Source: Wolfiporia cocos (lineage: Eukaryota; Basidiomycota; Agaricomycetes; Polyporales; Phaeolaceae). Taken from it: a DNA stretch of 64,000 nt. The stretch is taken from positions 3,286,001 to 3,350,000 of the forward strand of contig JACCLO010000008.1 of NCBI GenBank assembly GCA_029448655.1, read 5' to 3'. The position numbers were made by a program, and so were the translations under genes. Positions 36,902 through 48,958 of this stretch are shown piece by piece (the first letter of the stretch is position 1; each line of letters opens with the position of its first letter). The notes under the pieces were generated by a model. It ran no database searches. It was not told the DNA's origin and saw only the letters and a list, made by a program, of their open reading frames with translations.

Positions 36902-37543
36902 GGAGGAAGCACACGGTCTTACCTCCTGAAAACGCAGCCCATGTAATTACCTCGTATGAACGCGACAGATTGCTGTTTATCCCCGTAACCTTGAAGCTGC
37001 AGAAAACCGTGAAAGTAAACACCCTCATCGACTCAGGAGCCATGTCCTCTCTGATCCACTCCAAACTCATCATTCGACACTAAATTGTAACTCGACCCCT
37101 GAAAAACCCAATCACTGTCCAAAACGTCAACGGGACCACCAACAAAGATGGGCAAGTAGATCGAGAAGTTTCCCTCCCCATCGAGTACAAGGGAAAGGGA
37201 CACAAAGTCCGCTTTCTCGTAGGAAACATCGGAAAGGAGGAGATAATCCTCGGATATAACTGGTTGAAGAAAGAAAGCCCTGTCATCGACTGGGCAACAG
37301 GGAAAATCGATATCAGCTCCAACGAACCAACAGAAAAGACCCGAACATCCGACACCGTAATACAACTCGATACTGTCAAGATGACAGTGACCCCTGAAGG
37401 GAAACTCCCAACGCGGGGAACTGACAGTGCTGTTGGATATGACCTATACGCTTCAAAGGATGAGGAGATTGCCCCTGGGGGATGGAAATCGATCCCCACC
37501 GGAGTTCGGATGGAGATTCCAAAAGGGTCCTATGGAAGGATAG
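36902..37543 (+). pseudogene. Protease and N-terminal dUTPase of element 2 (5' part, interrupted)
   Basis: The retropepsin motif TLIDSGAMSSLIHS is at about 37,022, followed by a TAA at about 37,081. The dUTPase motif 1 (VGYDLYASKD) is at about 37,431, then KGSYGRI. At 37,543 the 5.5-kb non-coding LTR element is inserted, with its GATAG duplication. The remainder resumes at 43,024. Confidence 0.85.
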
Positions 37544-38349
37544 TGACACAGATCTATCCTGTGGGACTCACCTAGTCGCTATCCTGAGGTAATAGGGCGA
37601 CTAGACGAGGAAGATGGACCCAGTGCAGCAGTTGCTAGTAGAAGTAGCGCAGCCGCAAACCAGTCGAAGCTTGGGACTACCAATGGTAGTCCACTGGGAG
37701 TACCTATGGTACTCCGCGTGTGGGCATTCGAGGTAACGACGATAGAATAGAACTGAAGTATGGAGCGCTTGGCTCCTTCTTAAATACATGTATGCGGAGA
37801 GGTCATGTGCTACTGTATAGTACTACCTTTCCGGGTTATGCGGCTTTGCCAATGGGCGAAGCTTATCTTATCTACTGTTTATAGATCCTATCTTCAATGG
37901 CCGTGTGGGCCGGTAATGGCCGCACCAATAGTAAGAGAGGAGGTTTATTATTATCTGTAATAAACGCGGGCACAGCCCGGGTATCGATGGCCGTAAAGGC
38001 CGGACCTATAGCGATATTGCTTTGATGCTAATATAGTGCTATTTGGCCGTGTTGACATTATTATGCGAGCGTGCCGCGCTCGGCCTATCATTATGATCTA
38101 GGATCTATGACGTGGCTGGTCTTGCTCTGTCGGGCGAGACCTGTATGACGTAGCTGTAACTATGCTATTGGACCGGAAGGTGCCGTAGCGTTACGTAAGC
38201 TAATCATGTGGTTGATAAACCCAGTTAAGAGCTTGTCGTGGTGGCAATGGGAGTTAACCCGTAGATAACTTGTAGGTAGACGTATAAATCCCAGGTAAAT
38301 TGCTATAATCATAGGAAAAATGCTGTAAGCCCCAGATAAATCTGTGACA
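37544..38349 (+). repeat. 5' LTR of the non-coding element (806 bp)
   Basis: By eye identical to 42,218-43,023. It contains GGCCGTG-GGCC-type short palindromes (about 37,900-38,100). Confidence 0.9.
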
Positions 38350-38366
38350 TTACCCCCACTTTAGGT

Positions 38367-38388
38367 TTCACCGTCCCTGGTGAAACGA
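38367..38388 (+). other. Leader hairpin next to primer site
   Basis: GTTTCACC-GTCCCT-GGTGAAAC is a perfect 8-bp stem 17 nt inside the 5' LTR, a plausible leader RNA structure. Confidence 0.5.
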
Positions 38389-38418
38389 TTCATTCTTATG
38401 CATCCCAAGAGCGGCGCG

Positions 38419-38636
38419 ACGCGTGATGACGAAGTGTCAAATACCGTTGCTGTGCTGCCATACTGTATGTTGTATGCAGGGATAAGATGAGGTTTCAGGA
38501 CTTGGTGGTGGAGCCTGAGCGTAAATGGGATAGCGATTTTTATTCCTTATAGTGATTTGTAACGCGTGATAGCAAAGTGCTAAATGCCATTACTAGCGAT
38601 TATCAACGCGTGATGACCGAAAGGTCAAATGCCGTT
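38419..38636 (+). repeat. Three covarying stem-loops, motif I
   Basis: Each copy reads GCGTGA, then a hairpin, then AAT(A/G)CC. The hairpins are TGAC-GAAGT-GTCA (38,427-38,439), TAGC-AAAGT-GCTA (38,570-38,582) and TGACC-GAAA-GGTCA (38,614-38,627). Stem bases change in pairs and the flanks stay constant. The location just after the primer site suggests an RNA packaging or dimerisation role (inference). Confidence 0.6.
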
Positions 38637-38695
38637 GTTAGGGAGATGTAGTCGTGTTACTAGAGTGTATTGTCATTGTGCACGCGGATCCTAGA

Positions 38696-40315
38696 AGGAG
38701 GGGCTCTCCTGTTATCGCTGAAGGTTTTCTAGTGCCTTTTCGGGACCTTTGTCGGATTGTTGCTTTTGCTTATGACGTTACTCGTAGTAGAAGGCGATAT
38801 GGAATTGATCATCATATAGTGCCTTTGAGTCTACTAGTAATCTATACTCCAATAGCTTGCCAGGCGTATTAGAGGGTGCATTGTGTCGTTGTACAGTTTT
38901 TTGGATAGCATTGTGCGATATTCCTTAGAGTGAGGGCTTCACTGTTAGCTCTGGAGATTGTCTAGTTTCTCTTCGAGCCCTTGGGCGGATATAGTGCTTA
39001 TGCGTAGTACCCATTGAGTGTAACATAGCGGTGCTTTTTCGACGTCTATTGCCTAGCGGTGAATGGGATTGCAAGTTCCTTCATTCGCGTGGCGGGTGTC
39101 TTAGGCTTTGTGCTTGTGCAGGGGTAATCCTACTTTGTACGACTTATGCGGTTGAACGGTTATTAAAGGACGTCGCCTTATGAACGTTTATGAGGCGTCG
39201 CCTCCCTAGTATCGCAAGTACTAAGCGTGTGACATTTGTCAATGCCCATTTGTTACAGGGGTTGTGTCCCCTAGTTAGATTGCTTCTAAGTAGCGATCTC
39301 TTCGGAGTCGTAAGTTCCGGAATGAAGCTGTGCCTTCGTTGTTGTATGCACTATTTATTAACGAGTAGGCTTCTCGTGTAAAACCCCATTGTATAGGTAC
39401 TAATCATTGTGCATTATGGTCAATGCTTATGATTGTATTCCCTAATACTGTAGTGTCGTTGCTGTAGTGAGGCCTTATTGGGTAACCGTGAGAACATACA
39501 TCCTTGTCAGGAGTTGTCTCGTATAGGTGTATCCCGTAAGGGCTGAAGTCACGTGGTGGCGATGACGGTAGTTTCCAATGTGCTTGTATGTCGTTAAAGT
39601 CGTTCTTCGATTGAGTATGACATTGTAAGCGTGGGAACTGAGATGATCGTTGGGGGGGGATATATTTTGCTATTTGGATAGGATAGCTACTATATGTCCT
39701 ATTACAGGGTTGTTGTCCGTATATGATATAGGACGGTACGAGCATGAATGAGGGTAATCAGGCCTCTTAGTGCATGTCGTTTGTTGCTTTCAAGACCGTA
39801 AGGTACTGTTGTAAGCGTGGGATAGTGGACTTGTTTAAGGTCCTAGGTGCGAAATTAGGGTTTCCACCCCCTCTTTCACGTTTGATCTCCCGATCGAACC
39901 TATCCAGATGGTTTTGGTTTTTAAAGAGGTTAAACCGCCTCTATAACCCAGATAAGGGTGGGTGGATGTGGGCCGAAGGTATTCTTGACGTATATCCATA
40001 TACGGCTGTATCCAGTAGTTGCTCGCATATGCGACCAGATTTTTATACTAAGGTTTCCAAGCCCTAGTTTGTCGGAATCGAAGGGTTTTCCAGGCCCATA
40101 TTCGATGTAGTGACGAGATGTAATCCTTTCTTGACGTAAGGATACAGATCCGGATTTATTTATTGCGCATCTTGACAGCGCAGGTTTCCGTAAACCAAGC
40201 AGTAGATGATAACCGATTGCCAAATCGGTTTGATTGTCCTAATAAGGGGGGTTCCCTTGTTATCTCTGGAAGGGTTCTAGTACTTCTTCGAGACCTTTTG
40301 TGGACGATCGCATTG
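38696..40315 (+). repeat. Three dispersed covarying stem-loop repeats, motif II
   Basis: About 70-bp repeats at 38,696-38,760, 38,929-38,992 and 40,244-40,310 share GTTA-CTCTGGA, TCTAGT and CTTCGAG-CC blocks. Each begins with a 5-bp stem around loop GGGYT: AGGAG/CTCCT, AGTGA/TCACT and AAGGG/CCCTT. The stems differ but always pair. Confidence 0.6.
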
Positions 40316-42217
40316 TATTGCTAAGTGAATTTCCAAATACAGTTTTTCTCCCCACAGAGAAGAGGTCGTATTGGAGTGAAATCGTAAGTGAGATAGCTAG
40401 TCTCGTGACAATTCTTGCGGTTGGCGTGCGAGGTTGTCGATTTCAATTCGGGGGTTAACCGGTTGGAAACCGGTGTAGATTCGGCGATGTGCGAAGATGC
40501 CGAATGAAGTGTGATGTCTGGAAGTCTTGACGACCTCCGCTACACTTCAAGGGAATGCGTATCAATAGCATTTGTCCCTTGTTTTCCTTTCCTCTAACCC
40601 AGATTGCAAGATTCAATTAAGTAATCTATTGCGATCTGTTTGTACGTGGGTGGCTGGTGGAAACAGCGCTGTACCCAATTATTTATAGACGCTTGTCAGA
40701 CATCTCTTCCCAAACGGATGGTAATTTCCTTGTCAGGAGATTCCATTACCGAAAGGGGTGCCCCCGTTCTAAGGTTCTTATGACATGTGACCAAATGACT
40801 AATGCTCAATAACCCGAATCCCCTTTTCAGGAGCGAAGACCGTGAGGTCAAACGGGCGCCGATAGATTATGTGAATCTTAATCGACTTGGTAATAGGTAT
40901 TTCCACAGTAATGATAGTTATAAGCATGCATTTGCCTAGCGTACTCGATCCTACGTCGGGTAAGGTACTAGTATCGTTTTTCGATTGACTTATTGTACCT
41001 AAGACGTAAAAGGTTGCTTTCATATGTACATGAGCGACCTTAACCAGGCTAGATAACCTGGGAACCAGCAGGTGACGCAGGATTTCCAAGGGCTAATACA
41101 GATGCTATTGGACGGTTTCTAAGCTACTTTACAAGGTAAGTAAGCTACCATGGAGCCGCCACTAAAACTATATGTTATCTACTATTGGACTGGGATACCA
41201 GGGTACCTAGAAAGAGCGAGTCATCAGCGATCAATGCTGAGTGGTCATGTCTAACACAAGAAGAACGGGGGCATGGTTAGGGGCAACTCTTGAACGTTGC
41301 CGCGCGGAAGTAGCCCTGCAGGTGCCTTCGTGGATGCGCATGACCCAGTGCCAGAAGGCGGAGATATTCGCATGCATCTTGAAGCAGAGGCGCTCGCTCC
41401 TGGGGTAGGGTTGGAGGAATGGTACAGGAGAGAGATACACGACCCGCCTGTCTCAAGGGCGAGCCGGAAAGTGGATTGCAGTATTGCACCGCAATCCTTT
41501 CCACGCCTCAACGGCGAGGTTTGCCATGTTAGGCCCCTCTTGTGTCCATCAAGGGCAACTCCTCTGTCGATCAAAGATCACGCTTTAACGAGCGCTCCAC
41601 GCATCTAGGATGGTGGGCTACGCCGCAGGCTTCCAGAGGGACCCTCAGATCCAGTTTCCCGAGGTGAGCATGCCGAGCCGCCCGGAGGACTGACGCTATT
41701 GGCTACCGCTCAGTGACCTAGGCCGGCACAACCTTGCAAGTCGCACCACCCCACCGCTTTAGTCCACAAGGGACGACAAAGCGGGCCCCTTACGCCTAGG
41801 GAACAGCTTGGAAGATTCCCTTGCCGCCATAATGGCGACCCTACTGGTAGAGATGGGTCCCTGAACAGGGATTGCCATGTCAGGGGGTTGGGCGCACACA
41901 GGCAGACCGTCCCTTTTTCCCAATAGGCGGGTCTCAACCGCTGGCAGCCACAATCCTTGTCAGGATGGGCCGCCTCTCCTTAACCCTGGAGTCCAGGTTT
42001 GCAGAGCCGCACCGCTGATTAGGCAGGTGCAGCCCCACTGGGTGGCAGGGGAATCAAACCCCCGCCGAGTATCCCCCTAGATCCCATACCATTTAGCATA
42101 CATCCCTTGCCAGGAATGCAGAGGCTGAGTGGACGCGCATCTCAGACACCTGCAGGAGGAAAAACCCCAGGCGCAACCAGTTAAGGAGGCGCAGGGGGGT
42201 AGGAAGTTCTATTCTTA

Positions 42218-43023
42218 TGACACAGATCTATCCTGTGGGACTCACCTAGTCGCTATCCTGAGGTAATAGGGCGACTAGACGAGGAAGATGGACCCAGTGC
42301 AGCAGTTGCTAGTAGAAGTAGCGCAGCCGCAAACCAGTCGAAGCTTGGGACTACCAATGGTAGTCCACTGGGAGTACCTATGGTACTCCGCGTGTGGGCA
42401 TTCGAGGTAACGACGATAGAATAGAACTGAAGTATGGAGCGCTTGGCTCCTTCTTAAATACATGTATGCGGAGAGGTCATGTGCTACTGTATAGTACTAC
42501 CTTTCCGGGTTATGCGGCTTTGCCAATGGGCGAAGCTTATCTTATCTACTGTTTATAGATCCTATCTTCAATGGCCGTGTGGGCCGGTAATGGCCGCACC
42601 AATAGTAAGAGAGGAGGTTTATTATTATCTGTAATAAACGCGGGCACAGCCCGGGTATCGATGGCCGTAAAGGCCGGACCTATAGCGATATTGCTTTGAT
42701 GCTAATATAGTGCTATTTGGCCGTGTTGACATTATTATGCGAGCGTGCCGCGCTCGGCCTATCATTATGATCTAGGATCTATGACGTGGCTGGTCTTGCT
42801 CTGTCGGGCGAGACCTGTATGACGTAGCTGTAACTATGCTATTGGACCGGAAGGTGCCGTAGCGTTACGTAAGCTAATCATGTGGTTGATAAACCCAGTT
42901 AAGAGCTTGTCGTGGTGGCAATGGGAGTTAACCCGTAGATAACTTGTAGGTAGACGTATAAATCCCAGGTAAATTGCTATAATCATAGGAAAAATGCTGT
43001 AAGCCCCAGATAAATCTGTGACA
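42218..43023 (+). repeat. 3' LTR of the non-coding element (806 bp)
   Basis: By eye identical to the 5' LTR. It ends CTGTGACA before the GATAG duplication. Confidence 0.9.
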
Positions 43024-43333
43024 GATAGCTTCGTGCTTAGGTCTCACGCTCAAACACGGACTCACAGTTGGGGCAGGAGTAATCGACCCCGACTATCATG
43101 GAGAAGTCCAAGTCATCCTGTTTAACCGGTCGACGACACCCCACTGCATCATTCCCAGAATGCGTATCGCTCAAATAATATTCGAACTAGCCCTCACCCC
43201 CAAAGTAGTCCAGGTGGAGAAACTCGACGAAACAGAGAGAGGGGAAAAGGGGTTTGGTTCTACCGACACTCGACGACCAGCCGAAAGCCCCATCTCAGAT
43301 GAAGAATACCAACTACTAAGGAGATTTGTCTGA
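43024..43333 (+). pseudogene. dUTPase of element 2 (3' part)
   Basis: Continues the dUTPase in the original frame after the insertion: GAGVIDPDYHGEV (motif 3), RMRIAQIIFE (motif 4) and RGEKGFGST (motif 5), ending at a TGA (43,331). Motif 2 reads ASCLG where element 1 has AGRSG, so the catalytic Arg-Ser pair is lost. Confidence 0.8.
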
Positions 43334-46300
43334 ACCAAGAAGCTAACCGCTCCCAAGACCAAAACCAAGAAACGGTTCCGGCAAAAAGTCGTCGCCCTCT
43401 CCCACATACGCAAAGCGATGATGAAATCCCAAGAGGGAGCAAAGGGGGGGCCCATGGAAGACACCATCCCTGAACACCTGAAAGACTTCGCACACATCTT
43501 CAGCAAGAAAGCAGCAACCGCGTTCCCCCCATCAAGGCCATGGGATCATGCTATCGAACTAAAGCTCGACTTTGTGCCCCGGGACTGCAAGGTATACTCG
43601 CTGTCCCCCAGAGAACAGAAGGCCATGGACGAATTCCTGGCAGAGAACCTCACTAAGGGATTCATCCGACCATCGAAATCCCCCATGGCTTCCCCCGCCT
43701 TCTTCGTCCCAAAGAAAGATGGAGGGCTGAGACCCTGTCAAGACTATCGATACCTGAATGAAGGAACGGTTAAGAATGCCTACCCCCTACCCTTAATATT
43801 GGAACTCATCGAGAAGCTATAAGGGGTGAAGATATTCACCAAAATGGACCTGCGAGCAGGATATAACAACGTGTGAATCCGAAAAGGTGACCAATGGAAG
43901 GGCGCATTCAAGACTAATGCAGGCCTCTACGAACCAACAGTCATGTTCTTTGGAATGTGCAACTCGCCGGCAACATTCCAAGCTATGATGAACGAAATAC
44001 TAAAAAACAAAATCGCCGAAGGATGGGTGTTAGTCTATATGGACGATATCCTCATCTTTTCCCCAGACCAAGTGACCCATAGGAAGCGAGAGTGACGGGT
44101 CCTGCACAAGCTGGCCGAAGAAAAGTTATTCGTGAAGCCAGAGAAATGCGCATTTGGAGTAGAAAGGGTAGAGTTCCTTGGACTCGTAATCACTCCCGGA
44201 CAGGTCCAGATGGACCCTGCCAAGCTCAAAGGGATCCGCGACTGGCCGCCTCCATGGAATGTCAAGGGGGTTCACTCTTTCTTAGGATTTGTGAATTTCT
44301 ACAGAAAATTCATCGACCACTATTCCACGCATGCATGACCACTCATCAATCTCACAAAAACCGCAACAGGCATGGGGTTCAAGTGGACGAATCGAGAAAA
44401 CAAGGCGTTCGAATTCCTAAAAAATAAATTTGTAGCAGCCCCAATGCTGCTCCTCCCCGATAAGGAAAAACCCTTCATCCTGGAAACTGACGCCTCGCAG
44501 TTTGCCCTCGGAGCGGTCCTCAAACAAAAGGATGATAGTGGAAATGAACGACCAGTAGGCTACCTGTCACAATCCCTCACCCCGGCAGAACAAAACTACA
44601 AAATCTATGATCGAGAACTCCTAGGAGTGGTTCGCACCCTGGAAGAATGGCGCCACCTTCTAGAAGGGGGTCCACATCAGATCTTGATCAGGAGCGATCA
44701 CCAGAACCTTACGTATTGGCGAAGCACCCAAAGATTGAATCCGAGACAAGCAAGATGGCATCTGCTACTATCCCAGTTCGACATCTGGCTGCAGCACGTC
44801 CCCGGGAAGAAACTGGTCATGGCAGACACCCTCTCACACCTCATGAATTTGGACAGCTCCGAACACGACAACGAAGACATCCAAATGCTGCCTGATACCC
44901 TATTTATTCACGCGATCGAAATCCCGATCATCGATTGGATCAAGATGGCGAAGCCCTTCGATCCGATCGCGGAACAGGGACTCCATGCCCTTGAACAGGG
45001 GAAGCCGCCCCCTTTAAGAACATTAATGGAAGACTGGCAGTACAGTGAAGGAGTCCTCTTGTATAAGGGGCGAATGTACATGCCAAGGGACCCTAGTCTG
45101 AGAAAAGACGTCATCTCTAGATATCATGACCCAATTGCGGCAGGCCACCCCGGGATTTGGGGAATGACCCTGAAAGTGCAAGAGCACTTCTGGTGGCCTG
45201 ACTTGTGAAAAACCGTGGCTGAGTATGTCAAAGGCTGCACAATCTGTCAACAGATGAAACCCGACCGAAGCCCGACAAAGGCACCATTACAACCGATCCC
45301 GACCCAGAAGGATGTGCTTCCCTTCTCACAATGCTCAGTAGACTTCGTCACAAACCTCCCTTGAGTAGGGAAGTACGACTCAATCATGGTCATCGTCGAT
45401 CATGGATTGTCCAAAGCAATATCCTTGACCCCATGTGACCAGACCATCACCAGCGAGGGAGCCGCCGACATATTCCATCGACAAATCTACTCGAAATACG
45501 GCCTTCCTCAGAAGATCATATCGGACCAAGGACCCCAGTTCACCTCGAAGTTTTTCCAAGCTCTCTGTAAACTTCTAGGGATCGAATCCACCCTGAGCAC
45601 GGCATACCACCTACAGACTGATGGACAGACCGAATGAATGAACCAACAAATAGAAGTCTACCTGTGCATCTATTGCATGAATGACCCACGGCTCTGGGTC
45701 ACCAGACTCCCAGATGTAGAATTTGCCCACAACACACAAAGGACTGAGAGGGGGTTAGCACCTGCGGAAGTCATCATGGGATACATCCTGCGAGGGCTAC
45801 CTGAAGAAGACGGGCTGGCCCAGGTGCCCGCCACCAAGGAATGAATGAAAAGTGTCAGAGAGGCAAGGGAGAAAGCCATCGCTGCACACGAATTAGCCCA
45901 GAAACGGATGGCAGGACGGTCCTTGTACGACTTACCCAAATTCAACAAGGGGGACAAGGTTTGGCTCGATGCCAAGAACCTCCACCTTCCATACGAATCA
46001 CGGAAGCTCACCCCGAAAAGGGAAGGGCTGTTCACCATCAGTGAGAAGCTTGGGGCCGTAACGTACAGGTTAGCCCTACCACCCCAATGGAAGATACACC
46101 CAGTCTTCCACGCCTTACTACTGAAGCCGTTCAATGAGACGAGGGTGCACGGGCCCAATCACATGAAGCCACCCCCGGACTTGGTGGAAGGACGCGATGA
46201 GTACGTGATCAAATCCATCCTGAACCAAAGGCAACATCGGGGGAAGAAGCAGTACCTGGTCCATTGGAAAGGCTACCCATCCGCTGATGACTCCTGGGAA

Positions 46301-46357
46301 GATGAAGCAAACTTGAAGAATTCTCCTGACCTCCTGAGGGACTACAAAAGTCGATAG
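43334..46357 (+). pseudogene. RT-RNase H-integrase-chromodomain of element 2, broken
   Basis: Pol of a chromovirus-type gypsy element. RT is at 43,500-44,330 with the active site VYMDDILIF (about 44,035). The RNase H region starts at about 44,430 (LETDASQFALGAVL). Integrase has an HHCC zinc domain (about 45,120-45,260) and a DD-E core, including the second Asp in IISDQGPQF (about 45,520). The chromodomain is EYVIKSILNQ through SADDSWEDEANL (about 46,200-46,330). Several in-frame TGA and TAG stops (e.g. about 43,876, 44,093, 44,336, 45,206, 45,362, 45,636, 45,842) break it. Unlike element 1, its integrase keeps the second catalytic Asp segment. Confidence 0.88.
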
Positions 46358-46392
46358 AGGGGAATCGGGACTCGTCGAGCTGAAGAAGTAGT

Positions 46393-47471
46393 ATGTTGTC
46401 GCCTCAGCCTACTTGCAACCAGCCCGACCGCCCCACAGCCCCGACGCTGCGACGGTCCCTCACCATTCGTATGGGGTACCAGACAGGCAGGTCCTATGGC
46501 TGCTCCAATGAAGCCCATCTCTGCACCCATCACACGCTCACCTGGCACAGGTCCAACATCCCCCCAGGTGGCCACTCGACCCCCTGGACCGATAGATTTG
46601 AGCTCGTACAGGAGCTCACCGCCGTCTTCGATGACTACCAGGATGTCACGGAACAACTCGTCCAACTCGAACGGATGGTCCTCTGGCAGAGGCAATGACT
46701 TGGGTGGAATATCGAACAGTGGATTGACCATCTCAGGGTGTCGACACCATCACAAATCCAGAGGGAGTTCAACGAACGGGAAGAAGGCCCATGTCGTCCA
46801 GCCTGTCAACAAAGCCCCTCCCTCCAATGCCCTCCTGGTTACTCAACGATGATGAATTGGCTAGAATTGCAGAACCGTACGATTTTATGGAATACCGCTC
46901 TCTGGTACCTCACAACGCTCCCCATGCGACCGCCGCCACAGGAGCTTGACCTGGAGAACCAGAGGGCCCTGCTCCTCATTCACGAAGCCGCAAACAAAGC
47001 CCAGTTCAAGAGGGGCTGAGCCATGTTGGGCCTGCCACCCCGCCACCCACTGCCCCAGCTAACGACGAAGTTGGTCGACGATCTCCATCAGTTGAGATCA
47101 TCAGCCGAGAGGAGTGGGAGCGGGGCCGTGATGCCTGGAATGACCCTCTCCTCAGCCTACCCCGATGGCTCCGAGAGCGCATATGGGTCCACCACCACCA
47201 CCAGTGGTACGAGTCAGGGGATTACCTCCGTGATGTCCCCTCAGCCCAATCTCCACCCTGACCATCTCAGACAGAGCCCTGTCGAAGCTGCGGCAGTCCC
47301 TACCACTGGATTCTCGACTGCCCCAATCACCGTTGTCCCACATGCCAAGTATCCCAGCCTGGACATCGATGAGGGGAATGTGCACCCTATCAGCTCTGGG
47401 TCCCTCCACCCATGCCACCTCTCCCCGATGGAGATGCAGGGTATAACGACCCTGACCCCGAGGCACTTTGA
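46393..47471 (+). pseudogene. Third ORF of element 2 with double CCHC knuckle, broken
   Basis: Counterpart of the third ORF of element 1. The ATG at 46,393 is at the matching place overlapping the end of pol in the -1 frame (MLSPQPTCNQ). FELVQELTAVFDDYQD is conserved (about 46,600). The tandem knuckle CRSCGSPYHWILDC / CPTCQVSQPGHR is at about 47,280-47,370, and the terminus is PEAL with a TGA at 47,469-47,471, as in element 1 (AEAL-stop). A one-base frame change and TGA stops break it. It sits 55 bp before the 3' LTR. Confidence 0.75.
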
Positions 47472-47526
47472 GTGGCTGTGATGCTTGGATTTCATCGAGG
47501 GCGATGAAGGCTTAGGGGGGGGGTGA

Positions 47527-48067
47527 TGTTACGGTCTGTATGAATCTGTATACTTTTGACGCCTCACTGGAGAGGAGGACTTAGCGTTCAACCGCATTAT
47601 CGCACATTTATTTCCATGGTCCCCTGTTCAACCAGTGACCCTCGTTTCATGTACAACAGCCCTATGCCCATGGTCTCGTAGCGTATCAGGTTCTAGCAGA
47701 TATTCAGTGACTAACCACAGAGCTTCCACGTTTCACCCACTGTTGTGCTCAACTGCAGCGTTTCAGCTTAGTTATCCTAGCGTACTAGCCTTATGGACTT
47801 AGTGGTAGCAGTACCAAGGACACTATGACCCTGATCGCAGAATCGTAGTATAGAAACCCTGCTGTAAATACTGGTTGGGTTCCTCAGCTCGACCTTGTTG
47901 AATTACAAGGATCTTATACTCGTTCTCAAAGGCTTGAGCAATTAAGCCTGCGGCTAGTATATTGACGCTCGACTCCACTCCACCGAGTCTGACGAGTAGT
48001 GCGCTACTCGATACGCTGAGTAACTCGACTTAGTTATTTCAGCTGAACGGATATTCGATCCATAACA
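47527..48067 (+). repeat. 3' LTR of gypsy element 2 (541 bp)
   Basis: Matches the 5' LTR with mostly C/T and G/A differences. Preceded by a GGGGGGGG polypurine tract. Confidence 0.9.
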
Positions 48068-48192
48068 GCTGGTTGGGCAGCCAATGATTGCCCATTGGGC
48101 TTTTGTGGCTTGTGAAGCTGTCACGGTTTTTCTGTGATTCCTCACATATGCGATTACCGGGGGTCGAACTCTCAACCTAGGGACTTGACGTC
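48068..48192 (+). repeat. LTR-like repeat R1, copy b, left piece
   Basis: Continues at 57,512 on the other side of gypsy element 1. The joined sequence matches R1 copy a (5,655-5,740 region, GGGTCRAACTC). Element 1 therefore inserted in an old repeat. Confidence 0.6.
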
Positions 48193-48904
48193 TGTTACGG
48201 GTCGAATACCCGTTCGTATATTCGTGTCGCGAATATAAATCGTTCTTCTGCACGTAGGCACGTCGCCGTATGCAAGGCAAATACTCGTTAGATGCCTTCG
48301 GGTCCTAAGTGAAGTTCTTAGGAGATCGGTTAATATCCAATACGCGTTAGAAGATATAATCTGTTCAGATGCGAGTCGGATAGAATATAAGACTCGCCTA
48401 AGTCCGAGAAGTCAATGTGCACTTCGAGGACTTAGTCGTTCGGTTGCTCGAGAGAGAAATACTGAGCGTAGTTTCCTACGTTTGAGAACGAGTATAAGAC
48501 TTCTTGTTTATACAACAAGGTCGAGCTGAAGAGCCTCGACGGTAAGTACATGAGTTTTTATACTACGCTAAGTTTCAGGGGTCAAGTCCGTCCCAGATGC
48601 CACCGATACTATCTACGCTATAGTCCCAAACGTTTGATAAGTATGGAGTAATATATCTGAGACGATAGATAGGAATGATGGTGGTTGAACACCATCTATC
48701 AGCTAAGTAAAATGATGAACCTGTAACGATGGCAGAGTTGGATCTGCCAGAGATGAAACGAGTCCCGTTAGACTAGTACAACTGGGGATGCGCCCAGTAA
48801 GATTACGAGTAGCCAGGGGAGGTTGGTTGCGCAACAAGTCCCTGTGTCGTATTCGCCCGGTGGTGAGTTACACCGATATTCGAAAAATCAAAATAACCGT
48901 AACA
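48193..48904 (-). repeat. 3' LTR of gypsy element 1 (712 bp)
   Basis: TGTTACGG to CCGTAACA. The adjoining internal sequence on the minus strand is the polypurine tract AGGGAGGGGCTGA. Confidence 0.95.
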
Positions 48905-48958
48905 TCAGCCCCTCCCTAGGCATTCGTCGGCCTCGACGAATTTTCCAAGTTCCTCTCT

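Larger units (their letters stand above)
37544..43023 (+). mobile_element. Large non-coding LTR retrotransposon derivative (LARD-like), 5,480 bp
   Basis: Two 806-bp LTRs (37,544-38,349 and 42,218-43,023) that read as identical flank a 3,868-bp interior. The target duplication is GATAG (37,539-37,543 and 43,024-43,028), splitting the dUTPase of element 2 in frame. LTR ends are TGACACAG and CTGTGACA. The interior has no gag or pol similarity and only short ORFs. It begins with TTACCCCCACTTTAGG, a primer-site candidate shared with the miniature element at 49,785-50,718. A purine-rich GCGCAGGGGGGTAGGAAG precedes the 3' LTR. It must depend on an autonomous partner. Confidence 0.88.
34673..48067 (+). 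mobile_element. Ty3/gypsy chromodomain element 2, decayed, interrupted by a non-coding LTR element
   Basis: A full-length but inactive gypsy element: LTRs at 34,673-35,208 and 47,527-48,067, self-primer site at 35,210-35,220, gag, protease-dUTPase, RT-RNase H-integrase-chromodomain, a third ORF, and a polypurine tract AGGGGGGGGTGA at 47,515-47,526. Without the nested insertion it would be about 7.9 kb. The LTRs differ by roughly 20 changes, mostly transitions. No target duplication is evident (GTGTC left, GCTGG right), so one flank may be rearranged. Confidence 0.9.

Noticed and set aside
41231..42080. ORF cluster in the GC-richer end of the non-coding LTR element (up to 107 codons)
   Set aside because: Checked for gag, pol or knuckle motifs and found none. 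Overlapping frames on both strands look like chance.
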